Origin: Burkholderiales bacterium
Lineage (GTDB): Bacteria > Pseudomonadota > Gammaproteobacteria > Burkholderiales > Ga0077523
NCBI GenBank assembly: GCA_019747905.1
Contig: JAIEQG010000020.1
Coordinates: 55,078 to 119,077, forward strand
Direction: 5' to 3'
DNA length: 64,000 nucleotides
Positions 9,871 to 17,710 of this stretch are shown here, piece after piece (position 1 is the first letter of the stretch; the number at the start of each line of letters is the position of its first letter). The notes beneath the pieces are model-generated. The model was given only the letters and a program-made list of their open reading frames with translations. It was not told the DNA's origin and ran no database searches. The position numbers and the translations under genes were made by a program.

Positions 9871-10875
9871 ATGAGTGAACCGAGCGCAGCGGGCGCGAAG
9901 CTGAGTTCCGGCCAGGCTCTGGCCGCATTCATGGTGCGCCACGGTCTCATCATCGCGCTCGTCGTGATGGAGATCGGTTTCGCGATCGTCGAGCCGCTCG
10001 TGCTCTCGCCGGGCAACCTGCTCAACATCATCCAGCAGACCAGCTACATCGCGGTGTTCGCCGCCGCGCAGATGGTGGTGATCGTGACCCGTGGTTTCGA
10101 CCTCTCGCTCGGCACGACCGTCTCCGCCGTCAGCGTCGCGAGTGCGCTCGTGATGACCGGCATGGTCGCCAACGGATCGACCAACATGCCGGTCATCATG
10201 CTCATGGGGATGCTGACCGGACTGGGGCTCGGGCTCGCGGTCGGCCTGTTCAACGGCATCTGCGTTTCCGTCCTGAACGTCAATGCGTTCGTGACCACGC
10301 TGGGCAGCCTCAACATCTGCTTCGGCATCGCCACCACCATCTCGGATGGCCGTCCCGTGTTCGACGTGCCGAGGGAGTTCAGCGGGTTGCTCTACAGCGG
10401 CACGATCCTCGGCGTGCCAGCCCCGGTGATCATCGCCATCGTGGTGCTGATCGCCATCCACCTGATGCTCACCTGGACCGTATTCGGCCGTTCGCTATAC
10501 CTGATCGGCGGCAACCCCCGGGCCGCGGCGCTGGCCGGCCTGCCCAGCAAACGCTACCTGACCACGGCCTACGTGGTGTGCTCGCTGCTTGCCGCCGTCG
10601 GTGCCCTGATGCTGACGGCGCGTACCGGCTCGGGCGAACCGAATCTCGGCGGCAACGTCACGCTGCAGAGCATCGCTGCCGCCGTCATCGGCGGCGTCAG
10701 CCTGCGCGGCGGCGTCGGCGGCACATACGCCGCCGTGCTCGGGGCGCTGTTCGTGACCGCACTGTCCAATTGCATGGGCCTCGCACGCATCGACGGCTAC
10801 ATCCAGCAGATCATCCTGGGCTGCGTCATCATCGCGGCGATCTTCGTCGACCGCCTGCGCACCGGCGCACGCTGA
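9871..10875 (+). CDS. RbsC-type ABC importer permease 2
   Basis: A 334-residue permease paralogous to its neighbour. It has the same signature region (AQMVVIVTRGFDLSLGTTVS) and loop block (GRSLYLIGGNPRAAALAGL). Eight or more hydrophobic helices are visible. It is packed 2 bases behind permease 1 and 19 bases before the second HyuB gene, which ties the importer to the second hydantoinase-like pair in one transcript. Confidence 0.9.
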   Translation: MSEPSAAGAKLSSGQALAAFMVRHGLIIALVVMEIGFAIVEPLVLSPGNLLNIIQQTSYIAVFAAAQMVVIVTRGFDLSLGTTVSAVSVASALVMTGMVANGSTNMPVIMLMGMLTGLGLGLAVGLFNGICVSVLNVNAFVTTLGSLNICFGIATTISDGRPVFDVPREFSGLLYSGTILGVPAPVIIAIVVLIAIHLMLTWTVFGRSLYLIGGNPRAAALAGLPSKRYLTTAYVVCSLLAAVGALMLTARTGSGEPNLGGNVTLQSIAAAVIGGVSLRGGVGGTYAAVLGALFVTALSNCMGLARIDGYIQQIILGCVIIAAIFVDRLRTGAR

Positions 10876-10894
10876 CCCGGCGGGTCGTCTGCCC

Positions 10895-12613
10895 ATGAAC
10901 GAGCTCGCGCGCCACCGCGAAACGCCCTTGGACCCGGTGACCCAGGAGATCCTGCAGGGCAAACTCCTGGCGGTCGTGGACGAGATGGGCATCGTGCTGG
11001 CCCGTTGCAGCATGAGCCCGGTGGTCTACGAAGTGCTGGACTTCGCCTGCGGCATCTGCACGGTGGCCGGCGACCTCGTGGCACAGACCAACGGCATCAC
11101 GCTGTTCACCGGCACGTTCTCGGCCCAGGTGCGAGCCCTGCACAATCGGTTCGCCGCGACCATGGCGCCCGGCGACGTGTTCATCACGAACGATCCCTAT
11201 CGCGGCGGGACGCACGGTTGCGATTTCGCGGTCGTACGACCGATCTACGACGGCGACGCGCACGTAGGCTACGCGATCACCGTGGCGCACTGGCTGGACG
11301 TGGGCGGCACCGTTCCGGGCAGCCTGCCGGCCGACGCCACCACGATCTTCCAGGAAGGGCTGCGCTTGCCCGGTGTCCGCGTGATGCGCGGCGACCAACT
11401 GGTCGACGACATCGTCGCCATCATTCGCGAGAACGTGCGCCTGCCGGAACTGGCGCTCGGCGACCTCAATGCGCAGCTTGCGGCTGCGCGCATTGCCGAG
11501 AAGCGCGTTCAGGAGATCTGCACCAAGTACGGTCGCACTACCCTGATGGTCGTGTTCGACGGCATCCTCGCCGCCAGCGAACGGCTGGCCCGCGCGGCCG
11601 TGCGTGCGTTGCCCGACGGCTGCTACAAAGCATCCGACTTCATCGACGGCGACGGTCGCACCGATGAGCGCATCCCCATCCAGTTGACGGTGACGATCGC
11701 CGGGGACGAGATGATCTTCGATTACACCGGCTCGTCACCGGCTCGCGCAGCGCCGATCAACTGCTCGCGCGGCGCACTGCATTCCGCAGTCAAGACCATC
11801 TTCAAAGCGATGGTGACGCCGCAGGCACCCTCCAACGACGGCTGGTTCCGGCCGGTGCAGGTGGTCGTGCCGGACGGCACGGTCTTCAGCGCGGTGAAGC
11901 CGAGCCCCACGGGCTGGTACTACGAAGGCTCGGCGCAAGCGTCTGAACTCGCGTGGAAGGCGCTCGCGCCCATAGCACCGGAGCGCTTTTCGGCCGGCAG
12001 CTACACGAGCCTGTGCGCCACGTACTTCTGCGGCACGCTGCCCGACGGCAACGAGTTCGTGCATATCGAACCGCAGCACGGCGGCTGGGGAGCGACCTCC
12101 TATCGCGATGGCGCCAGTGCGCTCATCGCGGTGACCGACGGCGACACTTTCAACTACCCCGCCGAGTTGCTGGAAGCGAAGTTTCCGCTGCGGATCGTCC
12201 GGCATGCCCTCAACATCGAAGGCGGCGCCGGTGCCGGGCAGTGGCGCGGCGGCTTCGGCGTGATCCGTGAATACGAAGTCCTCGCGGCGGGCACGTACCT
12301 CTATGCGAGCTTCGGCCGCTCGGCCACGCGCCCCTGGGGCCTGGCCGGCGGACGCGAGGGTTCGCTCAACTACATCGAGGTGCAGCGCCCCGATGGCACT
12401 CAGGTGCGGCTGTCACGCACCGCCTACCATCCGCTGCACGCGGGCGATCGCGTGCGCCTGGTCACGGGTGGCGGCGGCGGATGGGGATCGCCGCAAGACC
12501 GCCCGGCAGCACGGGTCCGCGATGACATCGCGAACGGCTACCTCGACCCGGCCACCGCCGCGAGCGACTACGGATCCGTCGCCCGGTCGCCTGAACCGAC
12601 GTCGGCCGCATGA
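10895..12613 (+). CDS. HyuB family hydantoinase-oxoprolinase subunit B (set 2)
   Basis: A 572-residue HyuB-type subunit, only moderately like the set 1 copy. It opens with LDPVTQEILQGKLLAVVDEMG, the usual N-terminal motif, and has the segment FITNDPYRGGTHGCDF. Near the C-terminus it has GGAGAGQWRGGFGVIREYEV and VTGGGGGWGSPQDRP. It follows the importer by 19 bases. The frame ends 31 bases before the GTG start of its HyuA partner. Two non-identical HyuAB sets around one importer suggest two successive ring or amide cleavages, or two substrates; this is inference. Confidence 0.88.
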   Translation: MNELARHRETPLDPVTQEILQGKLLAVVDEMGIVLARCSMSPVVYEVLDFACGICTVAGDLVAQTNGITLFTGTFSAQVRALHNRFAATMAPGDVFITNDPYRGGTHGCDFAVVRPIYDGDAHVGYAITVAHWLDVGGTVPGSLPADATTIFQEGLRLPGVRVMRGDQLVDDIVAIIRENVRLPELALGDLNAQLAAARIAEKRVQEICTKYGRTTLMVVFDGILAASERLARAAVRALPDGCYKASDFIDGDGRTDERIPIQLTVTIAGDEMIFDYTGSSPARAAPINCSRGALHSAVKTIFKAMVTPQAPSNDGWFRPVQVVVPDGTVFSAVKPSPTGWYYEGSAQASELAWKALAPIAPERFSAGSYTSLCATYFCGTLPDGNEFVHIEPQHGGWGATSYRDGASALIAVTDGDTFNYPAELLEAKFPLRIVRHALNIEGGAGAGQWRGGFGVIREYEVLAAGTYLYASFGRSATRPWGLAGGREGSLNYIEVQRPDGTQVRLSRTAYHPLHAGDRVRLVTGGGGGWGSPQDRPAARVRDDIANGYLDPATAASDYGSVARSPEPTSAA

Positions 12614-12644
12614 ATTCCATGCGCCCATCGGCCCGGAGCCTGCC

Positions 12645-14687
12645 GTGAGCTATCTCGCGACCGACGTCGGCGGGACTTTCACCGATCTCGTGCACTTCGA
12701 CAGCCGCAGCGGCCGCATTTCCGTCGCCAAGACGCTGACCACTCCCGACGATCCGTCGCGCGGCGTGCTGAACGCCATCGCGCTGGGGCAGGAAGAAGGC
12801 TACGTGAGCCCCGGTGCCATCGATCGGCTCGTGCACGGCGGCACCACGGTCATCAACGCCATCACCGAGCGCAAGGGTGCCGTCACGGCCCTGGTCACGA
12901 CGGCGGGTTTTCGAGACGTGCTGGAGATCGGCCGCGGCAACCGCCCCGACCTGTACAACCTGCACGCCACGTCACCCGCGGCGTTCGTGCCGCGCCGCCT
13001 GCGTTTCGAGGTGCGCGAACGGATGGATGCACGCGGCCACGCCATCGAGGATCTGGTGCTCGACGATCTCGACGCGATCGTGGCCGAGTGCCGGCAGGCG
13101 AACGTGGCGGCGATCGCCATCGCGTTCCTGAACAGTTACGCCAACCCGCTGCACGAGCGGATGTGCGCCGACGCTTTGCGCAATCGCCTGCCGGGTGTCG
13201 CGGTAACTGCGAGCCACGAGATCTCGCGCCAATGGCGCGAGTACGAGCGCACCAGCACTGCAGTGCTCAACGCTTACGTGATGCCGGTGGTGGACCGCTA
13301 CTTCGACCGGCTCGAGGTCGCGCTGGGCGAGCGCGGCTTCGGAAGGCCGTATTTCGCCATGCAGTCCAACGGCGGCATGGCGAGCTTCGCGTGGGCGCGT
13401 ACCCATCCGCTGTCGCTGATCGAATCGGGCCCGGCCGGCGGCGTTAGCGGGGCCGCTGCCATCGGCGAATGGCTTGGGGAGCCCGATGTGCTCTACCTGG
13501 ATATCGGCGGCACCACGGCCAAGTGCGGCATCGTGCACGCCGGTAGCCCCAAGCTCACTTCCGAGTACCACCTCGAACGCACGCGGACGCGACCCGGCTA
13601 TCCCGTGCAGTTGCCGGTGGTGGACATCGTCGAGATCGGTGCAGGCGGTGGTTCCATCGCCTGGTTCGATGCCGGCGACGTGCTGCGAGTCGGTCCGTCG
13701 AGCGCAGGCGCCGCGCCGGGTCCAGCCTGCTACGGCTTCGGCGGCACCGCCCCCACCGTCACCGATGCAATGCTCGTCAGCGGCGTGCTCGACCCGCAAA
13801 GCTTCGCAGGAGGTTCGATGCGGCTGGATCGCAGCGCCGCCGAGGCTGCGCTGCAACCCATCGCCACGAAACTCAACACGTCGGTCGAAGGAGCTGCAGG
13901 TGCGGTGCTGCGCATCGCCGAAGCGAACATGCTCAACGCCCTGAAGCTGGTAACCATCCAGCGCGGTCACGATCCCCGCGACCTGACTCTCGTCGCGAGC
14001 GGCGGCGGCGGCCCGATGCACGCGGCCCGCCTCGCTCGCGAACTGGGCGTGCGGCGTGTGGTGATCCCACCCTACCCCGGCGTGTTCTCGGCCTGGGGCA
14101 TGCTCGTGTCGGCGCCGCGGCGGGACCTGAAGCGCACGCAGCTACATCAAGCAGACGAGGAAGCCGTCGACATCGGCCGCACGTTGTTCGCGCAGATGCA
14201 GCGCGAAGCCGCCGAGTACTTCGAAGTCGAGCCGGTGGACCTGCGTTGCTTCCAGGCCGTCGAGATGCGCTACCGCGGCCAGGAACATACGGTGTCGGTC
14301 CCTTGCCGCCTGGACGACTGGAACGCCGCACAACTGATCTCCGCCTTCCACGAAGCGCACGAAGTTGCCTACACCTTCCGGCTCGACAGCACGGCGGCAG
14401 AAGTCGTGAGCTTTCACCTGAAGGCGGAGCTGATCACTGCTCGGCCTACCCTCGTCGCCCCGGAAGCGGTGTCGCCGATAGATGAAACTTTCCGAGCGCG
14501 TATGGTGGACCACGGTCCGGGCGGGCAGTGTTCCACCACGCTCTACAGCCGCGACGCGCTCGCGCCGGGCTTCACGGCCCCCGGACCGGCCCTGATCGAG
14601 GAACCGTCTTCGACCACCGTCGTCCTGCCGGGCCAGCGCGTGACCATGGATGCGCGCGGCCTGCTCGCCATCGAGGAGCAACCATGA
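12645..14687 (+). CDS. HyuA family hydantoinase/oxoprolinase subunit A (set 2)
   Basis: A 680-residue ATP-using subunit. The frame is open from 12267, inside hyuB, but the protein family begins SYLATDVGGTFTDLVHFD, and the GTG at 12645 has a GGAG ribosome site 4-5 bases upstream, so GTG is taken as the start. Phosphate loops DVGGTFTD and LDIGGTTAKCGI are intact, and GAGGGSIAWFDAGDVLRVGP and ASGGGGPMHAARLARELGV are family blocks. It ends in an ATGA overlap with the next gene, so the SDR is translationally coupled to it. Confidence 0.88.
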   Translation: MSYLATDVGGTFTDLVHFDSRSGRISVAKTLTTPDDPSRGVLNAIALGQEEGYVSPGAIDRLVHGGTTVINAITERKGAVTALVTTAGFRDVLEIGRGNRPDLYNLHATSPAAFVPRRLRFEVRERMDARGHAIEDLVLDDLDAIVAECRQANVAAIAIAFLNSYANPLHERMCADALRNRLPGVAVTASHEISRQWREYERTSTAVLNAYVMPVVDRYFDRLEVALGERGFGRPYFAMQSNGGMASFAWARTHPLSLIESGPAGGVSGAAAIGEWLGEPDVLYLDIGGTTAKCGIVHAGSPKLTSEYHLERTRTRPGYPVQLPVVDIVEIGAGGGSIAWFDAGDVLRVGPSSAGAAPGPACYGFGGTAPTVTDAMLVSGVLDPQSFAGGSMRLDRSAAEAALQPIATKLNTSVEGAAGAVLRIAEANMLNALKLVTIQRGHDPRDLTLVASGGGGPMHAARLARELGVRRVVIPPYPGVFSAWGMLVSAPRRDLKRTQLHQADEEAVDIGRTLFAQMQREAAEYFEVEPVDLRCFQAVEMRYRGQEHTVSVPCRLDDWNAAQLISAFHEAHEVAYTFRLDSTAAEVVSFHLKAELITARPTLVAPEAVSPIDETFRARMVDHGPGGQCSTTLYSRDALAPGFTAPGPALIEEPSSTTVVLPGQRVTMDARGLLAIEEQP

Positions 14688-15445
14688 GACTTCGGAACAA
14701 GGTCGCCATCGTCACCGGCGGATCGCAAGGCATCGGTGCCGCCATCGCGCAACGGTACGCCAAGGAAGGGGCAAAGGTCGCGATCGTCTACGACCGCAAC
14801 GACGCCAACGCGCAGGCCGTAGTCGACGGCATTCGCCGCGACAGCGGCACGGCGGAATGCATCAAGGCCGACTGCTCGAAGGTGCCCGGGGTCGAACGCA
14901 TGGCTGCCGAGGCCATCCGGCACTTCGGACGCGTGGACATTCTGGTGAACAATGCCGGCATCTTCCGCACCGTTCCGATCGAGGACACCACGGAAGCGCT
15001 GTGGGACCAGCAGCTCGATCTCAACCTGAAGGGCCCGTTCTTTGCCGTGCGCGCGCTCGTTCCCGAATTCCGCAAGAACGGCGGCGGCAAAGTCATCAAC
15101 GTGACCTCCATTGCGGGTGTGGGCGCCTTTCCGAACTGCGCGGCGTACTGCGCTTCCAAGGGCGGTCTCGAGAATCTCACCCGCGCGCTGGCGACCGAAC
15201 TGGGCAAGCACCACATCAACGTGAACTCGCTGGCGCCGGGCAACGTCGAAACGCCCATGAACGCGCATCTGCGCGGCCCCGGCCACGAGGCGTACATCGA
15301 CCAGATGCGGATGATGACGCCGACCGGCCGCGACTTCCTGAAACCCGACGAGATGACGGGTGCCGCCGTCTTTCTAGCATCGGACGATGCATCGGCCATC
15401 CACGGCGTCACCCTGCTCGTCGATGGCGGCTGGGCCGCCTGGTAG
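14684..15445 (+). CDS. SDR family NAD(P)-dependent oxidoreductase
   Basis: A classical short-chain dehydrogenase of 253 residues. It has the nucleotide-binding TGGSQGIG at residues 11-18, the NNAG motif, and a catalytic Ser142-Tyr155-Lys159 set (VTSIAG and YCASK). The last residues (VTLLVDGGWAAW) are also typical. The start ATG overlaps the hyuA stop as ATGA. In this operon it most likely oxidises or reduces a hydroxyl/keto intermediate of the imported compound; the substrate and cofactor preference are unknown. Confidence 0.92.
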   Translation: MRLRNKVAIVTGGSQGIGAAIAQRYAKEGAKVAIVYDRNDANAQAVVDGIRRDSGTAECIKADCSKVPGVERMAAEAIRHFGRVDILVNNAGIFRTVPIEDTTEALWDQQLDLNLKGPFFAVRALVPEFRKNGGGKVINVTSIAGVGAFPNCAAYCASKGGLENLTRALATELGKHHINVNSLAPGNVETPMNAHLRGPGHEAYIDQMRMMTPTGRDFLKPDEMTGAAVFLASDDASAIHGVTLLVDGGWAAW

Positions 15446-15507
15446 TCTCCCCTCGATCCGAATTCCGTTTCACCCCAACCCACAATTCATTCACAACGGA
15501 GCCTCTC

Positions 15508-16896
15508 ATGAATGCCGCCGCAGCCACCATCGAAAGCCGTGACATCGCCAGCGTGCTGCACCCTTACACGCACCTGCGCCGTCACGAATCCCAGGGCCCT
15601 CTGGTCATCACCCGCGGCAAGGGCGTGTTCGTCTACGACGACAAGGGCAACGAGTACCTCGAAGGTCTGGCGGGACTGTGGTGCGTGTCGCTCGGTTTCA
15701 GCGAACAGCGCCTGGCGGATGCGGGCGCGCGACAGCTCTCGACCCTGCCCTACTACCACCAGTTCGCGGGCAAGTCGCACGATGTAGGCATCGAACTGGC
15801 GGAGAAACTGCTGGGCATGCTGCCCGTGAAGATGTCGAAGGTGTTCTTCAACAATTCCGGATCGGAAGCCAACGACACCGCCATCAAGATGGTCTGGTAC
15901 TACCGCAACGCGCTAGGCCAGCACCGCAAGAAGAAGATCATCTCGCGCATCCGCGGCTATCACGGCGTGACCGTCGCCACTGCGAGCCTCACCGGCCTGC
16001 CCGACAACCACCGCGACTTCGACCTGCCGATCGCAAACGTGCGTCATGCCGATTGCCCCCACCACTACCGGTTCGGCAAACCCGGCGAGACCGAGGAACA
16101 GTTCGCCACACGACTGGCCGAGAGCCTCGAAGCGCAGATCCTGCGCGAGGACCCGGAGACGGTCGCTGCCTTCATCGCCGAACCGGTGCAGGGTGCCGGC
16201 GGCGTGATCGTGCCGCCACGCACCTACTTCGAGAAGATCCAGCCCATTCTCAAGAAGTACGACGTGCTGCTGATCGCCGACGAGGTGATCTGCGGCTTCG
16301 GCCGCACCGGCAGCATGTTCGGGACCGAGACCTTCGGCCTGCAGCCGGACATCATGACCATGGCCAAGGCGCTGTCCTCCGGTTACGTGCCGATCTCGGC
16401 CACCGTGATCAACGACAAGCTCTACGAGGCGTTCCTCAACCAGAGCGACAAGATCGGCCAGTTCGCGCACGGCTACACCTACTCCAACCACCCGGTGCCG
16501 TCGGCCGTGGCGCTCGAGACTCTCAAGATCTACGAGGAACGGGACATCATGAAGCACATCCGCTCCATCGTACCCACGTTCCAGTCGCTGTTGCGCAGCT
16601 TTGCCGACCATCCGTACGTCGGCGAGGTTCGCGGCGTCGGGCTCATCGGCGCCATCGAGTTCGTCAGCGACAAGGGCACGCGCGCAGCCTTCGATCGCAA
16701 GCTGGGCGTCGGAGCGACCATCGCCGCAGCCGCGCAGAAATCCGGGTTGCTGATCCGTGCGCTGGGCGACACCATCGGCTTCTGCCCGCCGCTGATCATC
16801 ACCGAGGCTGAAGTGAAGGACCTGTTCGCGCGCTTCACGAAGGCGCTGGAGATCGCCACGCCGGAGATCAAGAAGATCGCTGCGGCGGCGAAGTAG
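15508..16896 (+). CDS. Class III (omega) PLP-dependent aminotransferase
   Basis: A 462-residue fold-type I aminotransferase of the omega-amino acid:pyruvate / putrescine-pyruvate group. Visible marks are YLEGLAGLWCVSLGF near the N-terminus, the cofactor aspartate in LLIADEVICGFGRTG, and the Schiff-base lysine Lys287 in TMAKALSSGYVPIS. The ATG at 15508 has ACGGAG upstream. It lies 62 bases behind the SDR gene and closes the cluster, so it probably moves an amino group released or exposed by the ring-opening enzymes. GC-rich codon use matches its neighbours. Confidence 0.92.
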   Translation: MNAAAATIESRDIASVLHPYTHLRRHESQGPLVITRGKGVFVYDDKGNEYLEGLAGLWCVSLGFSEQRLADAGARQLSTLPYYHQFAGKSHDVGIELAEKLLGMLPVKMSKVFFNNSGSEANDTAIKMVWYYRNALGQHRKKKIISRIRGYHGVTVATASLTGLPDNHRDFDLPIANVRHADCPHHYRFGKPGETEEQFATRLAESLEAQILREDPETVAAFIAEPVQGAGGVIVPPRTYFEKIQPILKKYDVLLIADEVICGFGRTGSMFGTETFGLQPDIMTMAKALSSGYVPISATVINDKLYEAFLNQSDKIGQFAHGYTYSNHPVPSAVALETLKIYEERDIMKHIRSIVPTFQSLLRSFADHPYVGEVRGVGLIGAIEFVSDKGTRAAFDRKLGVGATIAAAAQKSGLLIRALGDTIGFCPPLIITEAEVKDLFARFTKALEIATPEIKKIAAAAK

Positions 16897-16951
16897 CCGC
16901 CGGAACGGAGAAGCGACCCGATCGACGGGCTACATCCCGCTGCGGCGGCGT

Positions 16952-16976
16952 GCCCCCCTCTCCCACGGGGGAGGGG
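16952..16976. repeat. GC-rich palindromic intergenic element (single hairpin)
   Basis: An inverted repeat with arms of about 10 bases (CCCCTCTCCC / GGGGGAGGGG, one mismatch) just after the aminotransferase. It is the simplest member of the CCTTCCCCC-type palindromes seen at 30091, 32340, 34990 and 43741. It may act as a transcription terminator. Confidence 0.55.
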
Positions 16977-17041
16977 CAAAGGATGAGGGAACACAGTGTG
17001 TCATCCTCTCGACCGCACCCGTGAGCCCCGGAGCCCCCCCC

Positions 17042-17320
17042 ATGTGTCGCAACATCCGAACGCTCTTCAATTTCCAGCCGCCCGTCACCGAGGACGAGAT
17101 TCACGCTGCAGCGCTGCAATTCGTGCGCAAGGTGAGCGGCTTCAACAAGCCGTCGAAGACCAACGAAGCGGCTTTCCAGAAGGCCGTCAACGACATTTCG
17201 CGCGCATCCTACGACCTCCTGCAATCGCTGGAAACGGCGGCACCACCGCGCAACCGCGAAGAGGAGGCTGCGAAAGCAACGGCGTGTGCCGCCCTACGCT
17301 ACGCCGCGAGGCCCCAATGA
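17042..17320 (+). CDS. DUF2277 family protein
   Basis: A 92-residue soluble protein. An in-frame upstream start at 17021 exists, but the family begins exactly with MCRNIRTLFNFQPP, so 17042 is chosen. The rest (TEDEIHAAALQFVRKVSGFNKPSKTNEAAFQKAV) matches DUF2277, whose function is not known. A cysteine and arginine at positions 2-3 are conserved in that family. It is separated from the catabolic cluster by the palindromic element, so it is probably expressed independently. Confidence 0.85.
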   Translation: MCRNIRTLFNFQPPVTEDEIHAAALQFVRKVSGFNKPSKTNEAAFQKAVNDISRASYDLLQSLETAAPPRNREEEAAKATACAALRYAARPQ

Positions 17321-17710
17321 CCTTGAATTGTCTTCGTCCGGCCATGCCCAGGGCCATCAAGGTGCGACGACGTTTTGGAAGCGGGTTCTACTGCTCGAGC
17401 CGGGGGTCGATGCATCCGCATGGCCACCGTGTGACGAATCCTCGCTCCGAATCGGTAGGTGATTGGTAAGCTAAGCGGTCGTACTGTTCGCGAGCTCAGC
17501 AACACTCGGTGCGATATTCGGTCGCGACGCCAGTCCCTTTAGCCTCACCAAGAGCCTGGCGATTGACGTCTTCCGCTTCGTTGCTCGGGCTGGACGACTT
17601 TGAAATCGCTCGCTTGACGTCCCGCCTGACGAGCGCGGCGCCTGACATGTGGTCGATGGCAGGGGCAATGCCGCTCCGTTTCGTCAACCGATGGAGAAAG
17701 GAGAACTCTC
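17321..17710. other. Intergenic region, nothing recognised
   Basis: These 390 bases between the DUF2277 gene and the tyrosinase gene hold short open frames without coding character. I see no RNA gene. The end carries AAAGGAG, the ribosome site of the tyrosinase gene. Base composition shifts towards lower GC about here, so a transfer boundary may lie in this gap. Confidence 0.5.

Noticed and set aside
17321..17710. tRNA or small RNA gene near the composition change
   Set aside because: No cloverleaf or recognisable RNA motif could be found by eye.
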